Positions 33,361 to 42,412 of a stretch of DNA of 51,737 nt are shown here, piece after piece (within the stretch, counting starts at the first letter, position 1; each line of letters opens with the position of its first letter). The translations under genes were made by a program, and so were the position numbers. The stretch is taken from NCBI GenBank assembly GCA_029552065.1, contig JAKPEG010000231.1:1-51737 (forward strand), written 5' to 3'. The notes under the pieces were generated by a model that was given only the letters and a program-made list of their open reading frames with translations, was not told where the DNA came from and searched no databases. The DNA is from Actinomycetes bacterium. GTDB lineage: Bacteria > Actinomycetota > Actinomycetes > Actinomycetales > Dermatophilaceae.

Positions 33361-34326
33361 TCAGCCGTGGGGTTGTGTCCTCGCGGCGAGGACGAGCCCG
33401 GCCATGGCGGCATCGGCGGCGCCGAGGCCGGTGAGGTCGCACACCCGGATGCCGTCCGGCAGCGCAGCCTCGGCGCTCGCGAGCAGCGAGGGCAACTCGA
33501 CGACCGATCCAGCGAGCGCGGCAGGCGTGACGTGCTGCAACTCGCCCACCGAGGTGGACTGGGCCAGCGAGTCTGCGACGATCAAGGTGGCCCTGGCGAG
33601 GACGGCCGCGTCACATTCGCGCTTGCCGACGCTGTCGGCTCCGACGGCAACGACCAGGGCCGCCGCCTCGAGCCACTCCCCCTCGACTACGGGCACACGC
33701 GCCGGCGTCGTCGTGATGACCAGGTCGGCACCCGTGACGGCCTCGCGTGCCGAGCGCGCGGCAATGGGCGAGGTCGCGCCTCCTCGGTGGGGGGCGAGCA
33801 GACGCTCCACTGCCTCCGGCGTGCGTCCCCAGACACAGACCTCGGGCGGCAGCAGTCCGGTGGCCGCCAGGGTGCGCAGGGTGAGATCTGCCTGGACGCC
33901 GGTGCCGAGCAGGGCGAGTCGGCGCCGTGTGCCAGGCCCGCCGAGCGCCCGCACGGACACCGCGGTCGCCGCAGCCGTCCGTACGTCGGTCAGCCACCCG
34001 CCGTCCAGCACCAGCGCTTGCACGGCCCCCGAGTGCGGGTCGAGCACGACGAGCGCGCCGTCGCCGGTCGGTCGCCCGCGCGCCGCGTTCCCCGGGAACC
34101 CCGAGGCGATCTTGACGACGACCGGAGCATCGGGAGCGAGTTGAGCACCCTTGACGTGCACCTGCCCGTCCGCGAGGTCGAAGCCGATCGGGCGCGGCTG
34201 CTGGGCAACACCCTGGGCGAGCGTCGCGTAGGCGACATGAACGGCCTCGACCGCCGCCGGCAGAGTCAGCGCCCGGACGACCTCAGCACGATCGATGACG
34301 CGCGGAATGGGCCAGGATTCGCTCAC
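33361..34326 (-). CDS. Ornithine cyclodeaminase / mu-crystallin family protein
   Basis: A 321-residue NAD(P)-dependent protein. The N-terminal half has VHVKGAQLAPDAPVVVKIASGFPGN and GALVVLDPHSGAVQALVLDGGWLTDVRTAAATAVSV, the family's substrate-binding core. The Rossmann part has LALLGTGVQADLTLRTL and VWGRTPEAVERLL. Members deaminate ornithine to proline or act as imino-acid reductases or amino-acid dehydrogenases. It lies just downstream of a LysG-like regulator and near a LysE exporter, which suggests basic or small amino-acid metabolism. The GTG at 34326 lacks a clear ribosome site. Confidence 0.88.
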   Translation of the reverse strand: MSESWPIPRVIDRAEVVRALTLPAAVEAVHVAYATLAQGVAQQPRPIGFDLADGQVHVKGAQLAPDAPVVVKIASGFPGNAARGRPTGDGALVVLDPHSGAVQALVLDGGWLTDVRTAAATAVSVRALGGPGTRRRLALLGTGVQADLTLRTLAATGLLPPEVCVWGRTPEAVERLLAPHRGGATSPIAARSAREAVTGADLVITTTPARVPVVEGEWLEAAALVVAVGADSVGKRECDAAVLARATLIVADSLAQSTSVGELQHVTPAALAGSVVELPSLLASAEAALPDGIRVCDLTGLGAADAAMAGLVLAARTQPHG

Positions 34327-34346
34327 CCTGGAGAGGCTAGACCGGG

Positions 34347-35258
34347 TCACGCCCGCGTCCCGGTCTGGACGAGCACCCGGGTTGCCTCGCCCTTGACTTC
34401 CGTCGCAACGGCGTCGACGATCCCCGAGCGCAGATTCCACTGCTGCCAGTGCAGCGGGACGTCGAGGTGCCGCCCAGGGGCGAGGTCGACCAGGTCGCCT
34501 GCTTCCAACGCGGCGGCGCAGTGCGCGGTCGGCAACATCGCCCAGCCGAGCCCGAGCCTGGTGGCGACCGCGAAGTCGGCGGAGGCCGGCACATGGTGCC
34601 GCGGCGGGTCGACAGTGCGTCGGGCCAGCCGCCGGGCGAAGCGGGTCTGCAGACTGTCCTTGCGATCGAAGTCGAGGACCGGCGCCCGGGCGAGCGCCGC
34701 AGCCGTGACTCCATCCGAAAACCAGCGCGTGACGAATCCTGTTGTCGCACAAGCCCGGTAGCGCATCCGTCCGATCGGGGTCGACGTGCACCCGGGCACC
34801 GGGACCGCTTCGCTGGTCACCGCCGCCATCACCGTCCCCGACGCGAGCAGGCCCGCTGTGTGGCCTTCGTCGTCCCGGACCAGGTCGAGCACGACGTTCT
34901 CGCGCGCCGCGACCCGGGCCAGCGGGGGCAGGATCCAGGTGGCGAGCGAGTCGGCGTTGACGGCGATGGCCACGGTGGTGGGTCGGCCGTCGCCTCGCTC
35001 GGAGCCCAGCTGTCGCAGGGTCTCGGTCTCGAGCATCGCCATCTGTTGGCCCAGCCGCAGGACGGCCTCGCCCGCCTCGGTGGCCACGACCGGTTTCGAG
35101 CGCACCACGAGCACTCGGCCGATCCGGTTCTCCAGCGCCTTGATTCGCTGGCTCACCGCGCTCGGGGTGACGTGCAGGGCCCGCGCGGCCGCGTCGAAGG
35201 TGCCCTCGGCCACGACAGCGGCCAGGGTCTCGATCAGCTCGGGAGGGATCTTCATCAT
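34347..35258 (-). CDS. lysG: LysR-type regulator, LysG/ArgP-like
   Basis: About 303 residues. The helix-turn-helix LIETLAAVVAEGTFDAAARALHVTPSAVSQRIKALENRIG is the ArgP/LysG form, and the effector domain (GCTSTPIGRMRYRACATTGFV) matches that subfamily. It is divergent from a LysE exporter with a 69-base spacer, the classic arrangement in which LysG with lysine or arginine activates lysE. Two ATG codons (35258, 35255) are possible. A TAGTCT five bases upstream could be the -10 of a leaderless transcript. The gene symbol rests on sequence style plus the pairing. Confidence 0.85.
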   Translation of the reverse strand: MMKIPPELIETLAAVVAEGTFDAAARALHVTPSAVSQRIKALENRIGRVLVVRSKPVVATEAGEAVLRLGQQMAMLETETLRQLGSERGDGRPTTVAIAVNADSLATWILPPLARVAARENVVLDLVRDDEGHTAGLLASGTVMAAVTSEAVPVPGCTSTPIGRMRYRACATTGFVTRWFSDGVTAAALARAPVLDFDRKDSLQTRFARRLARRTVDPPRHHVPASADFAVATRLGLGWAMLPTAHCAAALEAGDLVDLAPGRHLDVPLHWQQWNLRSGIVDAVATEVKGEATRVLVQTGTRA

Positions 35259-35272
35259 CAGACAGACTAATG

Positions 35273-35291
35273 GTTCTGAAGAATCCTGAAC
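35273..35291. promoter_or_regulatory. Dyad in the lysG-lysE spacer
   Basis: GTTC (35273-35276) and GAAC (35288-35291) form an inverted repeat with 11 bases between, in the divergent spacer and about 37 bases upstream of the lysE start. The spacing suits a LysR dimer. It is short, so chance occurrence is possible. Confidence 0.35.
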
Positions 35292-35327
35292 TGGACCACA
35301 GGAGACGCACCGCCCTACCGTCGACGG

Positions 35328-36119
35328 GTGACCACCACGCAGCTGCTCTCGAGCGCCCTGTCCGGCTTGGGTCTCGGCCTCGGGCTCATCGCCGCCATCG
35401 GCGCCCAGAACGCCTTCGTGCTGCGCCAGGGCATCCGACACGAGCACGTGCTCGCCGTGGTCCTCGTGTGCATCGGGTCCGATGTGGTGCTCATCATCGC
35501 CGGCGTCGCCGGTGCGGGCGCGCTCTTCACGGCGGTGCCCTGGCTGGTGGTCGTCGCGCGATGGTGCGGCGCGGTCTTCCTGCTCGGGTATGCCGTGCGT
35601 GCCGCCCGCCGCGCCTGGCGCCCGGCCGGCGCCGACGACGCTCTTCGCACCGACGAGGCGACTGACGAGGCCTCCGGGGAGGACTCCGGCGTGGCCGCGA
35701 CACCGGCTCACACCGAGGTGATCGACGGTGAGACCGATAGGGCGACAATCCATGCCCCCAGCGGAGCCGCGCCGACGACGCTGCTCGACGCACCGGCATA
35801 CCTCCGAGCAAAGCGGCGCGGGACGGGCAGCCGCCTCGCACCCACCCTCGCCACCGCACTCGCGCTGACCTGGCTCAACCCGCACGTCTACCTCGACACC
35901 GTGGTCCTGCTCGGCTCGGTCGGCTCGGCCCGAGGCGACGGACGTTGGGCGTTCGCGGCCGGCGCTGCCCTGGGCAGCGCACTGTGGTTCACGGCCCTCG
36001 GCCTGGCCGCACGGGCCCTCGCCCCCGTCTTCGCGCGGCCGGGCGCCTGGCGGGTGCTCGACGGACTCATCGCCGTCGTGATGACCGGCGTCGCCGCCGG
36101 GCTGGTCCTCGGCAACTGA
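35328..36119 (+). CDS. lysE: LysE/ArgO-type amino acid exporter
   Basis: A 263-residue membrane exporter. GLGLIAAIGAQNAFVLRQGIRHEH is the signature first segment of LysE/ArgO, and ALALTWLNPHVYLDTVVLLGSVG is the signature of the second half. Six hydrophobic segments are visible. Between helix 3 and helix 4, residues ~100-170 hold a long polar, acidic insert (DDALRTDEATDEASGEDSG and onward), longer than I expect for LysE proteins. The start is GTG at 35328. Exports lysine or arginine; probably activated by the divergent LysG-like protein. Confidence 0.9.
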   Translation: MTTTQLLSSALSGLGLGLGLIAAIGAQNAFVLRQGIRHEHVLAVVLVCIGSDVVLIIAGVAGAGALFTAVPWLVVVARWCGAVFLLGYAVRAARRAWRPAGADDALRTDEATDEASGEDSGVAATPAHTEVIDGETDRATIHAPSGAAPTTLLDAPAYLRAKRRGTGSRLAPTLATALALTWLNPHVYLDTVVLLGSVGSARGDGRWAFAAGAALGSALWFTALGLAARALAPVFARPGAWRVLDGLIAVVMTGVAAGLVLGN

Positions 36120-36152
36120 CCCGTCCCGCTCGCTGCCACGGGGTGCTCGGCG

Positions 36153-36206
36153 AGGTGCGGAGATGGGCCGATCGCCGAGCCGCACAGCGGCCCATTGCCG
36201 ACACCT
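36153..36206. repeat. Dispersed hairpin repeat, family B copy 1
   Basis: Left arm 36153-36170 and right arm 36188-36206 pair with one bulge; the arms end in GATGGGCCG and CGGCCCATTGCCG. The left arm matches 16 of 17 bases of the element at 51030-51046. It lies 34 bases past the lysE stop, where a terminator would be expected, but the other copy is not in a terminator position. Confidence 0.55.
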
Positions 36207-36287
36207 GACGGGGAGAGCCGGCCAACCACGGCGATCCCGCCAGCGGGTTCGACGCAATCGGGTATGCCGTGCGGCCTAGGCTGCGGC

Positions 36288-36887
36288 ATGGCCAACCACA
36301 CGGCATACCGCATCGTCGCGCTCAGCCTCGAGACGTGGCCGGCCTTCGACGCACTAGTGGTGCGGCACAACGGGATCTTCGGTGGCTGCTGGTGCACCTG
36401 GTTCCACGACGGTCACCCCAGCTGTCAAGGTCGCGGCGAAACGGCCGAGGGCAATCGGGCGATCAAGCAGCGCCTCGTCGAGCACGGGGTGGCGCACGCG
36501 GCGCTGGTGATGGACGGCGACGAGGCGATCGCGTGGGCCGAGTTCGGCACCCCGACCGAGCTGCCGACGCTGCACCACCGCAAGGAATACGACGCCACGA
36601 CCACGGTGGTCCCCGACTACCGGATCACGTGCGTCTTCGTCGACAAGCGCTACCGGCGCCAGGGCGTCACCGAGCGCGCGATCACCGGCGCGCTCGAGCT
36701 CATCGCCCGCGCCGGGGGTGGGCGGGTGGAGAGCTATCCGCACGACCTCACCGAGCAGACCAAGAAGGTGTCTTCGTCGTTCCTCTACAACGGCACCCGC
36801 CGGGTCTACGAGCGGCTCGGCTTCCGCTACGACCGGCCCAAGGGCCTGAAGAACTGCGTGATGGTCAAGGACGTCGCACCAGCCTGA
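36288..36887 (+). CDS. GNAT-family N-acetyltransferase
   Basis: A 199-residue acetyl-CoA-dependent transferase. ITCVFVDKRYRRQGVTERAITGALELIARAGGGRVESYP contains the RRQGVT-type pyrophosphate loop, and LYNGTRRVYERLGFRYDRP the terminal fold. The N-terminal FGGCWCTWFHDGHPSCQGRG is a cysteine-rich block seen in one uncharacterised GNAT subgroup. ATG at 36288. It stands alone between a hairpin repeat and a pseudogene. The acetyl acceptor is unknown. Confidence 0.85.
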   Translation: MANHTAYRIVALSLETWPAFDALVVRHNGIFGGCWCTWFHDGHPSCQGRGETAEGNRAIKQRLVEHGVAHAALVMDGDEAIAWAEFGTPTELPTLHHRKEYDATTTVVPDYRITCVFVDKRYRRQGVTERAITGALELIARAGGGRVESYPHDLTEQTKKVSSSFLYNGTRRVYERLGFRYDRPKGLKNCVMVKDVAPA

Positions 36888-36920
36888 CGACGACCTCACC
36901 CACTGAAGGTGGCGGCTCGG

Positions 36921-37085
36921 TCAGTCGACGAAGAACTGCCGCAGGTCGGCCGCCACGAGCTCGGGGACCTCGATGACCGCGAAGTGGCCGCCGCGCTCGT
37001 GCCGCGTCCACTGGAGGATGTTTGAATTGTCGCGCTTGGCGAAGGTCCGGATCGTCTGGAAGTCGGCGGCGAAGTCGCTCACCCC
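36921..37085 (-). pseudogene. Epoxide hydrolase C-terminal remnant
   Basis: About 54 residues (FAKRDNSNILQWTRHERGGHFAVIEVPELVAADLRQFF) match the C-terminus of microsomal-type epoxide hydrolases, including the catalytic His in RGGHFA. The upstream ~300 residues, with the nucleophilic Asp and the oxyanion Tyr residues, are absent; the preceding DNA up to the AraC stop at 37163 shows no related sequence. The stop codon is in its natural position, so this is a 5'-deleted fragment, probably non-functional. Confidence 0.7.
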
Positions 37086-37162
37086 GGTGCGCGCGTGGTC
37101 TCGGTGACCGGATTGCGAGCGGTGACGGCGTCGGCCGGCACGCAGCTTGCCCGAGCCTGATC

Positions 37163-38182
37163 TCAGGCCGACCGGGCGCGAACGCGCTCGGGAGTGGTGC
37201 CGGTCCATGAGCGGAAGGCCCGGTGGAACGCGGTCGTGTCGCTGTAACCCAGCAGGTAGGCGATCTCGACGGTCGGCAACACACCCTCAGCGAGATAGTG
37301 CCGGGCTAGGTCCTCGCGAGTCCGGGCGAGCACGGCCAGGAAGGTCGTGTCCTCGGCATGGAGTTGGCGTTGCAGGGTCCGCGGGCTGGTTCGCAGCCGC
37401 TGACAGACGGTCTCGATCGATGAGTCGCCCGCGGGGACGCTCTCGACGAGCACGGCCCGGACCCGTTGCGCCGCAGTCGCCGAGGCATCCAGCTCGTGCA
37501 GGCGCCGACGCAGATCCGGCGCGAGGGCGCTCCACATCGCCTTGCTCTCGGTGAGGAACGGGCGGTGGGCGTCGACGCGACTGAACGACACGGCATACCG
37601 GCCGGTGGTGCGCACCCGAGCGCCGACGAAGCGCTCGATCTCGGCCCGCTGGGCCGGCACGAGCGGCTCGACGACCTCGACCCGGGTGGGCCGGACCGGA
37701 GCGCGGGTGGCGATGCGGGTCAGCGCGACCCAGAAGAGCAGCTCGCTGAGCGCCAGCAACTGCGGGGGTGCCGGCTCCAGGGGCCAGCGGCAGTGCACTG
37801 TCACCCCGTCGTCGGTGGCCACGTCCAGGCGGAGCGGCCCGATGAGGGGTTTGTGCTGGGCCAGCCGGGGGGCGGCGACGGCGAGGTTGGGGCAGCACAG
37901 GGCGGCAAAGAGCGGCGGCGAGAACAGCTCGGCGCTGATCGTCTGGCCGATCTCGACGGCGAGATTGCGCTTCCCGCCGTCGGGTGAGGCCGCCACCTCC
38001 ATCTCGACGGCGTCCCACAGGGCGAAGTATTCGGCAGGGGCGAGCTCGATCGGCGGACGGGCGAACAAGTCAGCCGGCAGGCCCGCGCGACGTAGGACTC
38101 GCGGCACGGAGATCCGCAGGTCGGCCAGCAGGGCTCGCAGGCTCGGCTCCACGGAGTAGCGATCGCCGGCCATGGGAGTCAT
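37163..38182 (-). CDS. AraC-family transcriptional regulator
   Basis: A 339-residue regulator. The N-terminal ~190 residues match the arabinose-binding-like domain of OruR/ArgR-type AraC proteins (LRRAGLPADLFARPPIELAPAEYFALWDAVE). The C-terminus has two helix-turn-helix units: SIETVCQRLRTSPRTLQRQLHAED and VEIAYLLGYSDTTAFHRAFRSWTGTTPERVR. It is divergent from a short-chain dehydrogenase at 38361, its most likely target. ATG at 38182. It lies directly upstream of the epoxide hydrolase remnant, so the local cluster may have lost a gene. Confidence 0.92.
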   Translation of the reverse strand: MTPMAGDRYSVEPSLRALLADLRISVPRVLRRAGLPADLFARPPIELAPAEYFALWDAVEMEVAASPDGGKRNLAVEIGQTISAELFSPPLFAALCCPNLAVAAPRLAQHKPLIGPLRLDVATDDGVTVHCRWPLEPAPPQLLALSELLFWVALTRIATRAPVRPTRVEVVEPLVPAQRAEIERFVGARVRTTGRYAVSFSRVDAHRPFLTESKAMWSALAPDLRRRLHELDASATAAQRVRAVLVESVPAGDSSIETVCQRLRTSPRTLQRQLHAEDTTFLAVLARTREDLARHYLAEGVLPTVEIAYLLGYSDTTAFHRAFRSWTGTTPERVRARSA

Positions 38183-38360
38183 GCTACGACGGGAGAGCCG
38201 CCGGAGCCTACGACCGAAGGCGCCATGCGGCTTGCATCATGCGCCAACCCGGATTGGCGTAAAATGTCACTCGTCTGGCGCACAACGGCGTGGCAGCGGC
38301 GGTCCCCCTGCGCCTATTCTCAGCCGTGTCCGCGACCGAACACCCCGCAGGAGAATCTCG

Positions 38361-39200
38361 ATGACCACCACCACAAAGGTCGCCCTCGTCACCGGCGCCT
38401 CGTCCGGGATCGGCGAGGCGACCGCGATCGAGCTCGCCGACGCTGGCTTCACCGTGTATGCCGCAGCCCGCCGGGTCGAGCGGATGACACACCTCGCCGA
38501 GCAGGGGATCCACGCGATCGCCATGGACGTCACCGACGACTCGTCGATGCTGGCCGCCGTCGAGCGGATCCTCGCCGAGCAGGGCCGCCTCGACGTGCTC
38601 GTCAACAACGCCGGCTACGGCTCGTATGGCGCCCTCGAGGACGTCCCGATGGACGAGGCCCGCGCCCAGATGGAGGTCAACGTCTTCGGCGCCGCACGCC
38701 TCACCCAGCTGGTCCTGCCGGCGATGCGCGCTCGGCGCTCCGGCACCATCGTCAACGTCACCTCGATGGGCGGCAAGATCACCACCCCGCTCGGATCCTG
38801 GTATCACGCAACCAAGTTCGCGCTCGAGGCGATCAGCGACTGTCTGCGCCTGGAGGTTGCCCCCTTCGGCATCGACGTGGTCGTCATCGAGCCCGGTGGC
38901 GTGAAGAGTGAGTGGTCGGGCATCGCCGCCGACAAGGTCCGGCAGACCTCGGGCACCGGCGTCTATGCCGCCCTGGGCCAGGCCGTCGCGCAGTCCCTCA
39001 CTTCCGGCTCGACCGAACGGCTCTCCTCCCCGCCGAAGCTCATCGGCCGCACCATCGTCAAGGCCGTCACCGCGCGCCGCCCGCGCACCCGGTATGCCGT
39101 CGGCTTTGGCGCGAAGCCGATGATCGCCGCCCACGCGGTGCTGCCGGACCGGGCTTACGACGCGATGATGCGCCGGGTCACCGGGGTCCCCAAGGCCTGA
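38361..39200 (+). CDS. Short-chain dehydrogenase/reductase
   Basis: A 279-residue SDR. VTGASSGIGEATAIELADAG, VYAAARRVERM (basic residues after strand 2, so NADP preferred), DVLVNNAGYGSYG, and VNVTSMGGKITTPLGSWYHATKFALE (Ser-Tyr-Lys) place it with the 17-beta-HSD-like extended SDRs. CAGGAG lies seven bases before the ATG at 38361. Divergent from the AraC regulator. Probably reduces a ketone or aldehyde; substrate unknown. Confidence 0.93.
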   Translation: MTTTTKVALVTGASSGIGEATAIELADAGFTVYAAARRVERMTHLAEQGIHAIAMDVTDDSSMLAAVERILAEQGRLDVLVNNAGYGSYGALEDVPMDEARAQMEVNVFGAARLTQLVLPAMRARRSGTIVNVTSMGGKITTPLGSWYHATKFALEAISDCLRLEVAPFGIDVVVIEPGGVKSEWSGIAADKVRQTSGTGVYAALGQAVAQSLTSGSTERLSSPPKLIGRTIVKAVTARRPRTRYAVGFGAKPMIAAHAVLPDRAYDAMMRRVTGVPKA

Positions 39201-39304
39201 CCAACGGGCCGGCCGGTCGAAGCGCACCGGGTCCTGGTGGAGTAGTGCCGTCATTGCGGTCCATGCTGGACCTCACACCGACGTCCGACGTGCGAGAGGC
39301 TGAA

Positions 39305-39871
39305 GTGCGACGACTCTTCTATGGCATGAACGTGAGCCTCGACGGCTTCATCGCCGCCCCGGGCGACGAAATCGGCTGGAGCGGGCCACCGAGCGAGGAG
39401 CTCTTCGCCTGGTGGCTCGACCAGGAGCGCGCGAACAGCCTGTCCCTCTACGGGCGCAAGCTGTGGGAGACGATGAGCGCCTATTGGCCGAACGGCGACC
39501 AGCAGCCCGACGCCACTCCGGCGGAGGTCGCCTTCGCGCGGAACTGGCGCAGCACCCCGAAGGTCGTGTTCTCCTCGACGCTCGACACGGTCTCGTGGAA
39601 CGCCCGGCTGGTGCGCGGCGACGCGGTCGCGGAGATCCTCCGGCTCAAGGCCACCGACGGTGGCCCGATGAGCATCGGCGGCGCCACCCTGGCGCGGGCC
39701 GCCGTGCGGGCCGGCCTGGTCGATGAGTATGCCGTGGTGACGCACCCGGTCATGATCGGCGGCGGCACACCGTTCTTCGCCGCGCTGGACAACTGGGTCG
39801 ATCTCGATCTCGTCGAGACGCGGACCTTCCCGGGCGGGGTCGTCCTCGCGCGCTATGCGGCCAGGCGCTGA
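39305..39871 (+). CDS. Dihydrofolate-reductase-like RibD C-terminal domain protein
   Basis: A 188-residue stand-alone RibD-C domain reductase. RRLFYGMNVSLDGFIA is the family opening, SLSLYGRKLWETM the ligand loop, KVVFSSTL the central strand and GGPMSIGGATLARAAVRAGLVDEY the GG-NADPH loop. The GTG at 39305 follows GAGAGG. The reaction is unknown; members are NADPH-dependent but mostly uncharacterised. Its stop converges on the DUF2264 gene with one base between. Confidence 0.88.
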   Translation: MRRLFYGMNVSLDGFIAAPGDEIGWSGPPSEELFAWWLDQERANSLSLYGRKLWETMSAYWPNGDQQPDATPAEVAFARNWRSTPKVVFSSTLDTVSWNARLVRGDAVAEILRLKATDGGPMSIGGATLARAAVRAGLVDEYAVVTHPVMIGGGTPFFAALDNWVDLDLVETRTFPGGVVLARYAARR

Positions 39872-39872
39872 C

Positions 39873-41744
39873 TCACGACGTCCTTTTGTGCACCGCCGCC
39901 GATAGCTCGGCCACGAGGCTCGGGGAGAGACCGCCTGGGGTCGGGGCGGGGAACTCGCGCGGCACCCCGCGGAATACTTCCCAGACCACGGGCGGGACCT
40001 CCGGCAACTCGTCCAGCGACGCGATCGCCGGTGCCTCCGTCGCGGCGACGACGCAGGCGAGTTGGTGCGTGCCGGGATCGAGCTTCCCGGTCAGCATCGG
40101 AACGACGCCACGGGAGCGGAGGATGTTCGTGTTCGGTTGAAGCGCGTGCACTGCCCCCGCGCGCGAGGCCGACAGGTCTGCGATGAGGCTGCTCGCCGCC
40201 CCGGTGGCGACCTGCGCCCCGTGGGCTCGGACGTCCTGCGGCGTCGGTCCCTCGTCGTCGGGGGCAATCGAGAAGCCCGCCTCGACCGCATGAAGCGCGC
40301 GAGCCGTCGTCACCGAGTGGATCCGCACATGCCAGGTGCCCTCGCCGTACAGCGCCGTAATCACCTCGACGTCGTCGAACGGCCGCCAGCGGGACCAGAC
40401 GACGCCCTCGGTGATCCCGCTGTCGATGACCGCCGAGCGCACCCGACGCACACCTTGGTCGTCGGTGAGGACGAGCATCGAGTCGGTGATCCCGGTGGCC
40501 GTGAGGTCATCGGGCTCGAGGCTGAACCCGAAGGCCGTCGAATAGGCGAACTTGCCGTATTTCGCGGACCCGTGGCGCATGAACCAGAGGCCGCGTCCGC
40601 CGTTGAGCAGTTGAGTCTGTATGCCGTCGGTCTGCGCGACGACCACCGGCTGCGGCTGCGCGCGCGGGCCGGACGCAGCGGCATACCCCTCCTCGGGGGT
40701 GGACCAGAACGGGTGGTCCTCGCCGAGCGCGAGGGGGAGCGCCGCCTTGAACGCCCAGTAGGGCGAGCCGGGCCCGTTGTAGGTCTCGGACATGAGCAGG
40801 TTGGGGTAGCTGTAGCCGATGCTCAGGACGCCGTTCTCCTTCGCGATCGGCTGCGTGGCCCAGTAGCGCATGTGCCGCGCCCACAAGCCTCGAATGCGAC
40901 CCCAGGGCAGGGCCTCCTCGCCGGCGAAGGCGAGCGCGCCCCAAAACGCGGCGGCACCGAAGCGGTAGGTGAGGCTGCGCCCGAACGGCACCACCCGCCC
41001 GGACGGGTCGAACCAGGCCTCCCAGTCGGGCGCGAACTCGCGCGCTCGGTCACGGAAGCGCTGCGCGCGATCGGGGTCGTCCTTCGCGGCGAGCTGGGCG
41101 TAGATGAGGCCGTAGAAGTGGAACCCCCACGGGTTGTAGAAGTCGGTGTTGTCGATGAGGCCGTCCCGATACCAGCCGTCGCCGAGGTAGAAGGACTCGA
41201 GGGTGTCGAGGGACTCCCTGACCGCGGCCGCATCGAACGGCCCGCCGACTCGCTGGAAGCCGAGGTTGACCAGGACCCGGAAGAACCACCAGTTGTTCGG
41301 TGCGGGAGCGATGGTGCTGATCGGCTCGAGCCAGCGGACCAGGTTGTCCTGCTGGGCCTTGGTCAAGGGGGTGAAGATGTGCTCCGGGACGAGCGCGAGG
41401 GCGAGACCGATCGGCGCCATCTCCACGATCCGCTGGTCGGCCGGCGCCGGGATCGGCCCCCAGTACTGGGGGTCGTCCGGGTCGGTGCCGCGCGCGAGGC
41501 CGGCCCGGATGAGGTCCCAGTGCGCGAACTCGCCTCCGCCGGCAACCAGCGGCGCGATGCCGAACAACGGGCGCGCGAACGCCTCCAGCTCCACCGTGCG
41601 CTGGTCGTAGGTGGTGGTGGTCTCACCCAACTTCACTCGGGCGCCTTCGGCCCGGAAGATCGGCAGCAGTGGAGCGAAGATGTCGGCGATGGCGCGCTGG
41701 GCATCCGCCCGCGTGCGAAAGTCGTTTCCTTCGAACGGGTTCAC
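39873..41744 (-). CDS. DUF2264 domain protein
   Basis: A 623-residue cytoplasmic protein of the DUF2264 family. The N-terminal ~370 residues form an alpha/alpha-toroid typical of glycan-active enzymes: GIAPLVAGGGEFAHWDLIRAGLARGTDPDDPQYWG, NNWWFFRVLVNLGFQRVG, GWYRDGLIDNTDFYNPWGFHFYG, SIGYSYPNLLMSETYNGPGSPYWAFKA. The C-terminal part is beta-rich. No signal peptide is seen. AAGGAG lies six bases before the GTG at 41744. Members are suspected polysaccharide or unsaturated-uronate processing enzymes, but no activity can be assigned here. Confidence 0.88.
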   Translation of the reverse strand: MNPFEGNDFRTRADAQRAIADIFAPLLPIFRAEGARVKLGETTTTYDQRTVELEAFARPLFGIAPLVAGGGEFAHWDLIRAGLARGTDPDDPQYWGPIPAPADQRIVEMAPIGLALALVPEHIFTPLTKAQQDNLVRWLEPISTIAPAPNNWWFFRVLVNLGFQRVGGPFDAAAVRESLDTLESFYLGDGWYRDGLIDNTDFYNPWGFHFYGLIYAQLAAKDDPDRAQRFRDRAREFAPDWEAWFDPSGRVVPFGRSLTYRFGAAAFWGALAFAGEEALPWGRIRGLWARHMRYWATQPIAKENGVLSIGYSYPNLLMSETYNGPGSPYWAFKAALPLALGEDHPFWSTPEEGYAAASGPRAQPQPVVVAQTDGIQTQLLNGGRGLWFMRHGSAKYGKFAYSTAFGFSLEPDDLTATGITDSMLVLTDDQGVRRVRSAVIDSGITEGVVWSRWRPFDDVEVITALYGEGTWHVRIHSVTTARALHAVEAGFSIAPDDEGPTPQDVRAHGAQVATGAASSLIADLSASRAGAVHALQPNTNILRSRGVVPMLTGKLDPGTHQLACVVAATEAPAIASLDELPEVPPVVWEVFRGVPREFPAPTPGGLSPSLVAELSAAVHKRTS

Positions 41745-42006
41745 GGCAACTCCTTCGTCTTTTCGCCGCATGAAACGATCGAACCTCGCGCGCCGGCCCC
41801 CGCATCCGTCCGCGCGCGCACGATACACCGGCAGGTGTCACCGAGGGGCATCGGGTTCGCCTCGCACCACGTCTGCAAGCGAGGGGCGCGCCGACCGCTG
41901 AGCGGACTCCGCGACTCGCGCTCGAATTCGGTGAGCGCGCGGCGCCGTCACGATCGCGCTGGGCATGCCTGTCTGGCCGACAGACTGCCCAGCCCGGCAT
42001 GTCCGC

Positions 42007-42396
42007 TCAGGCTCCGACCGGCCAATGGATGACCTCGAGTTCAGGCATCGGGAAGTCCTTCGGGTTGCCGGTGACGAGCGGTGCCCCCGCCGTGACACAG
42101 GCGGCAGCGATGAGGCAGTCGGCCTGCCACAGGGTCACGCCTGCGGCGGCGTGCTCACGTCGCCAATCGCCGGCACGCCAGGCCACCTCGCTCGTGATCG
42201 GCAGGACGATCAGACCGTCGAAGAGCCGATGCGCGACGTCTCGTTCGGCGGCCCTCAGCCCGCGGACGATCTCCTCGACGTTGACAACGGTCGTCGCCGG
42301 CCTGATGCCCCGGTCGACCAGGGCGGTCACCCGGGCTACAGCTGGCCGTCCCCGCAGGTAGTCGATGAGCACGGTGGTGTCGAGCACGTGGAGCAT
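42007..42396 (-). CDS. vapC: PIN-domain toxin ribonuclease, VapC family
   Basis: A 129-residue PIN nuclease. The four metal-binding acids are visible: Asp in HVLDTTVLIDYL, Glu in VVNVEEIVRGL, Asp in LWQADCLIAAA and Asp in VTGNPKDFPMPELEV. VapC toxins cleave tRNA or rRNA and are neutralised by VapB. The ATG at 42396 begins at the canonical distance before LDTTVLID. It lies 16 bases downstream of the antitoxin gene, in standard antitoxin-toxin order. Confidence 0.9.
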   Translation of the reverse strand: MLHVLDTTVLIDYLRGRPAVARVTALVDRGIRPATTVVNVEEIVRGLRAAERDVAHRLFDGLIVLPITSEVAWRAGDWRREHAAAGVTLWQADCLIAAACVTAGAPLVTGNPKDFPMPELEVIHWPVGA

Positions 42397-42412
42397 GTCG
42401 GCCTGCCGGGCC

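Noticed and set aside
40062-42032. 656-codon + frame opposite the DUF2264 gene
   Set aside because: Antisense shadow; family blocks are clear only on the minus strand.
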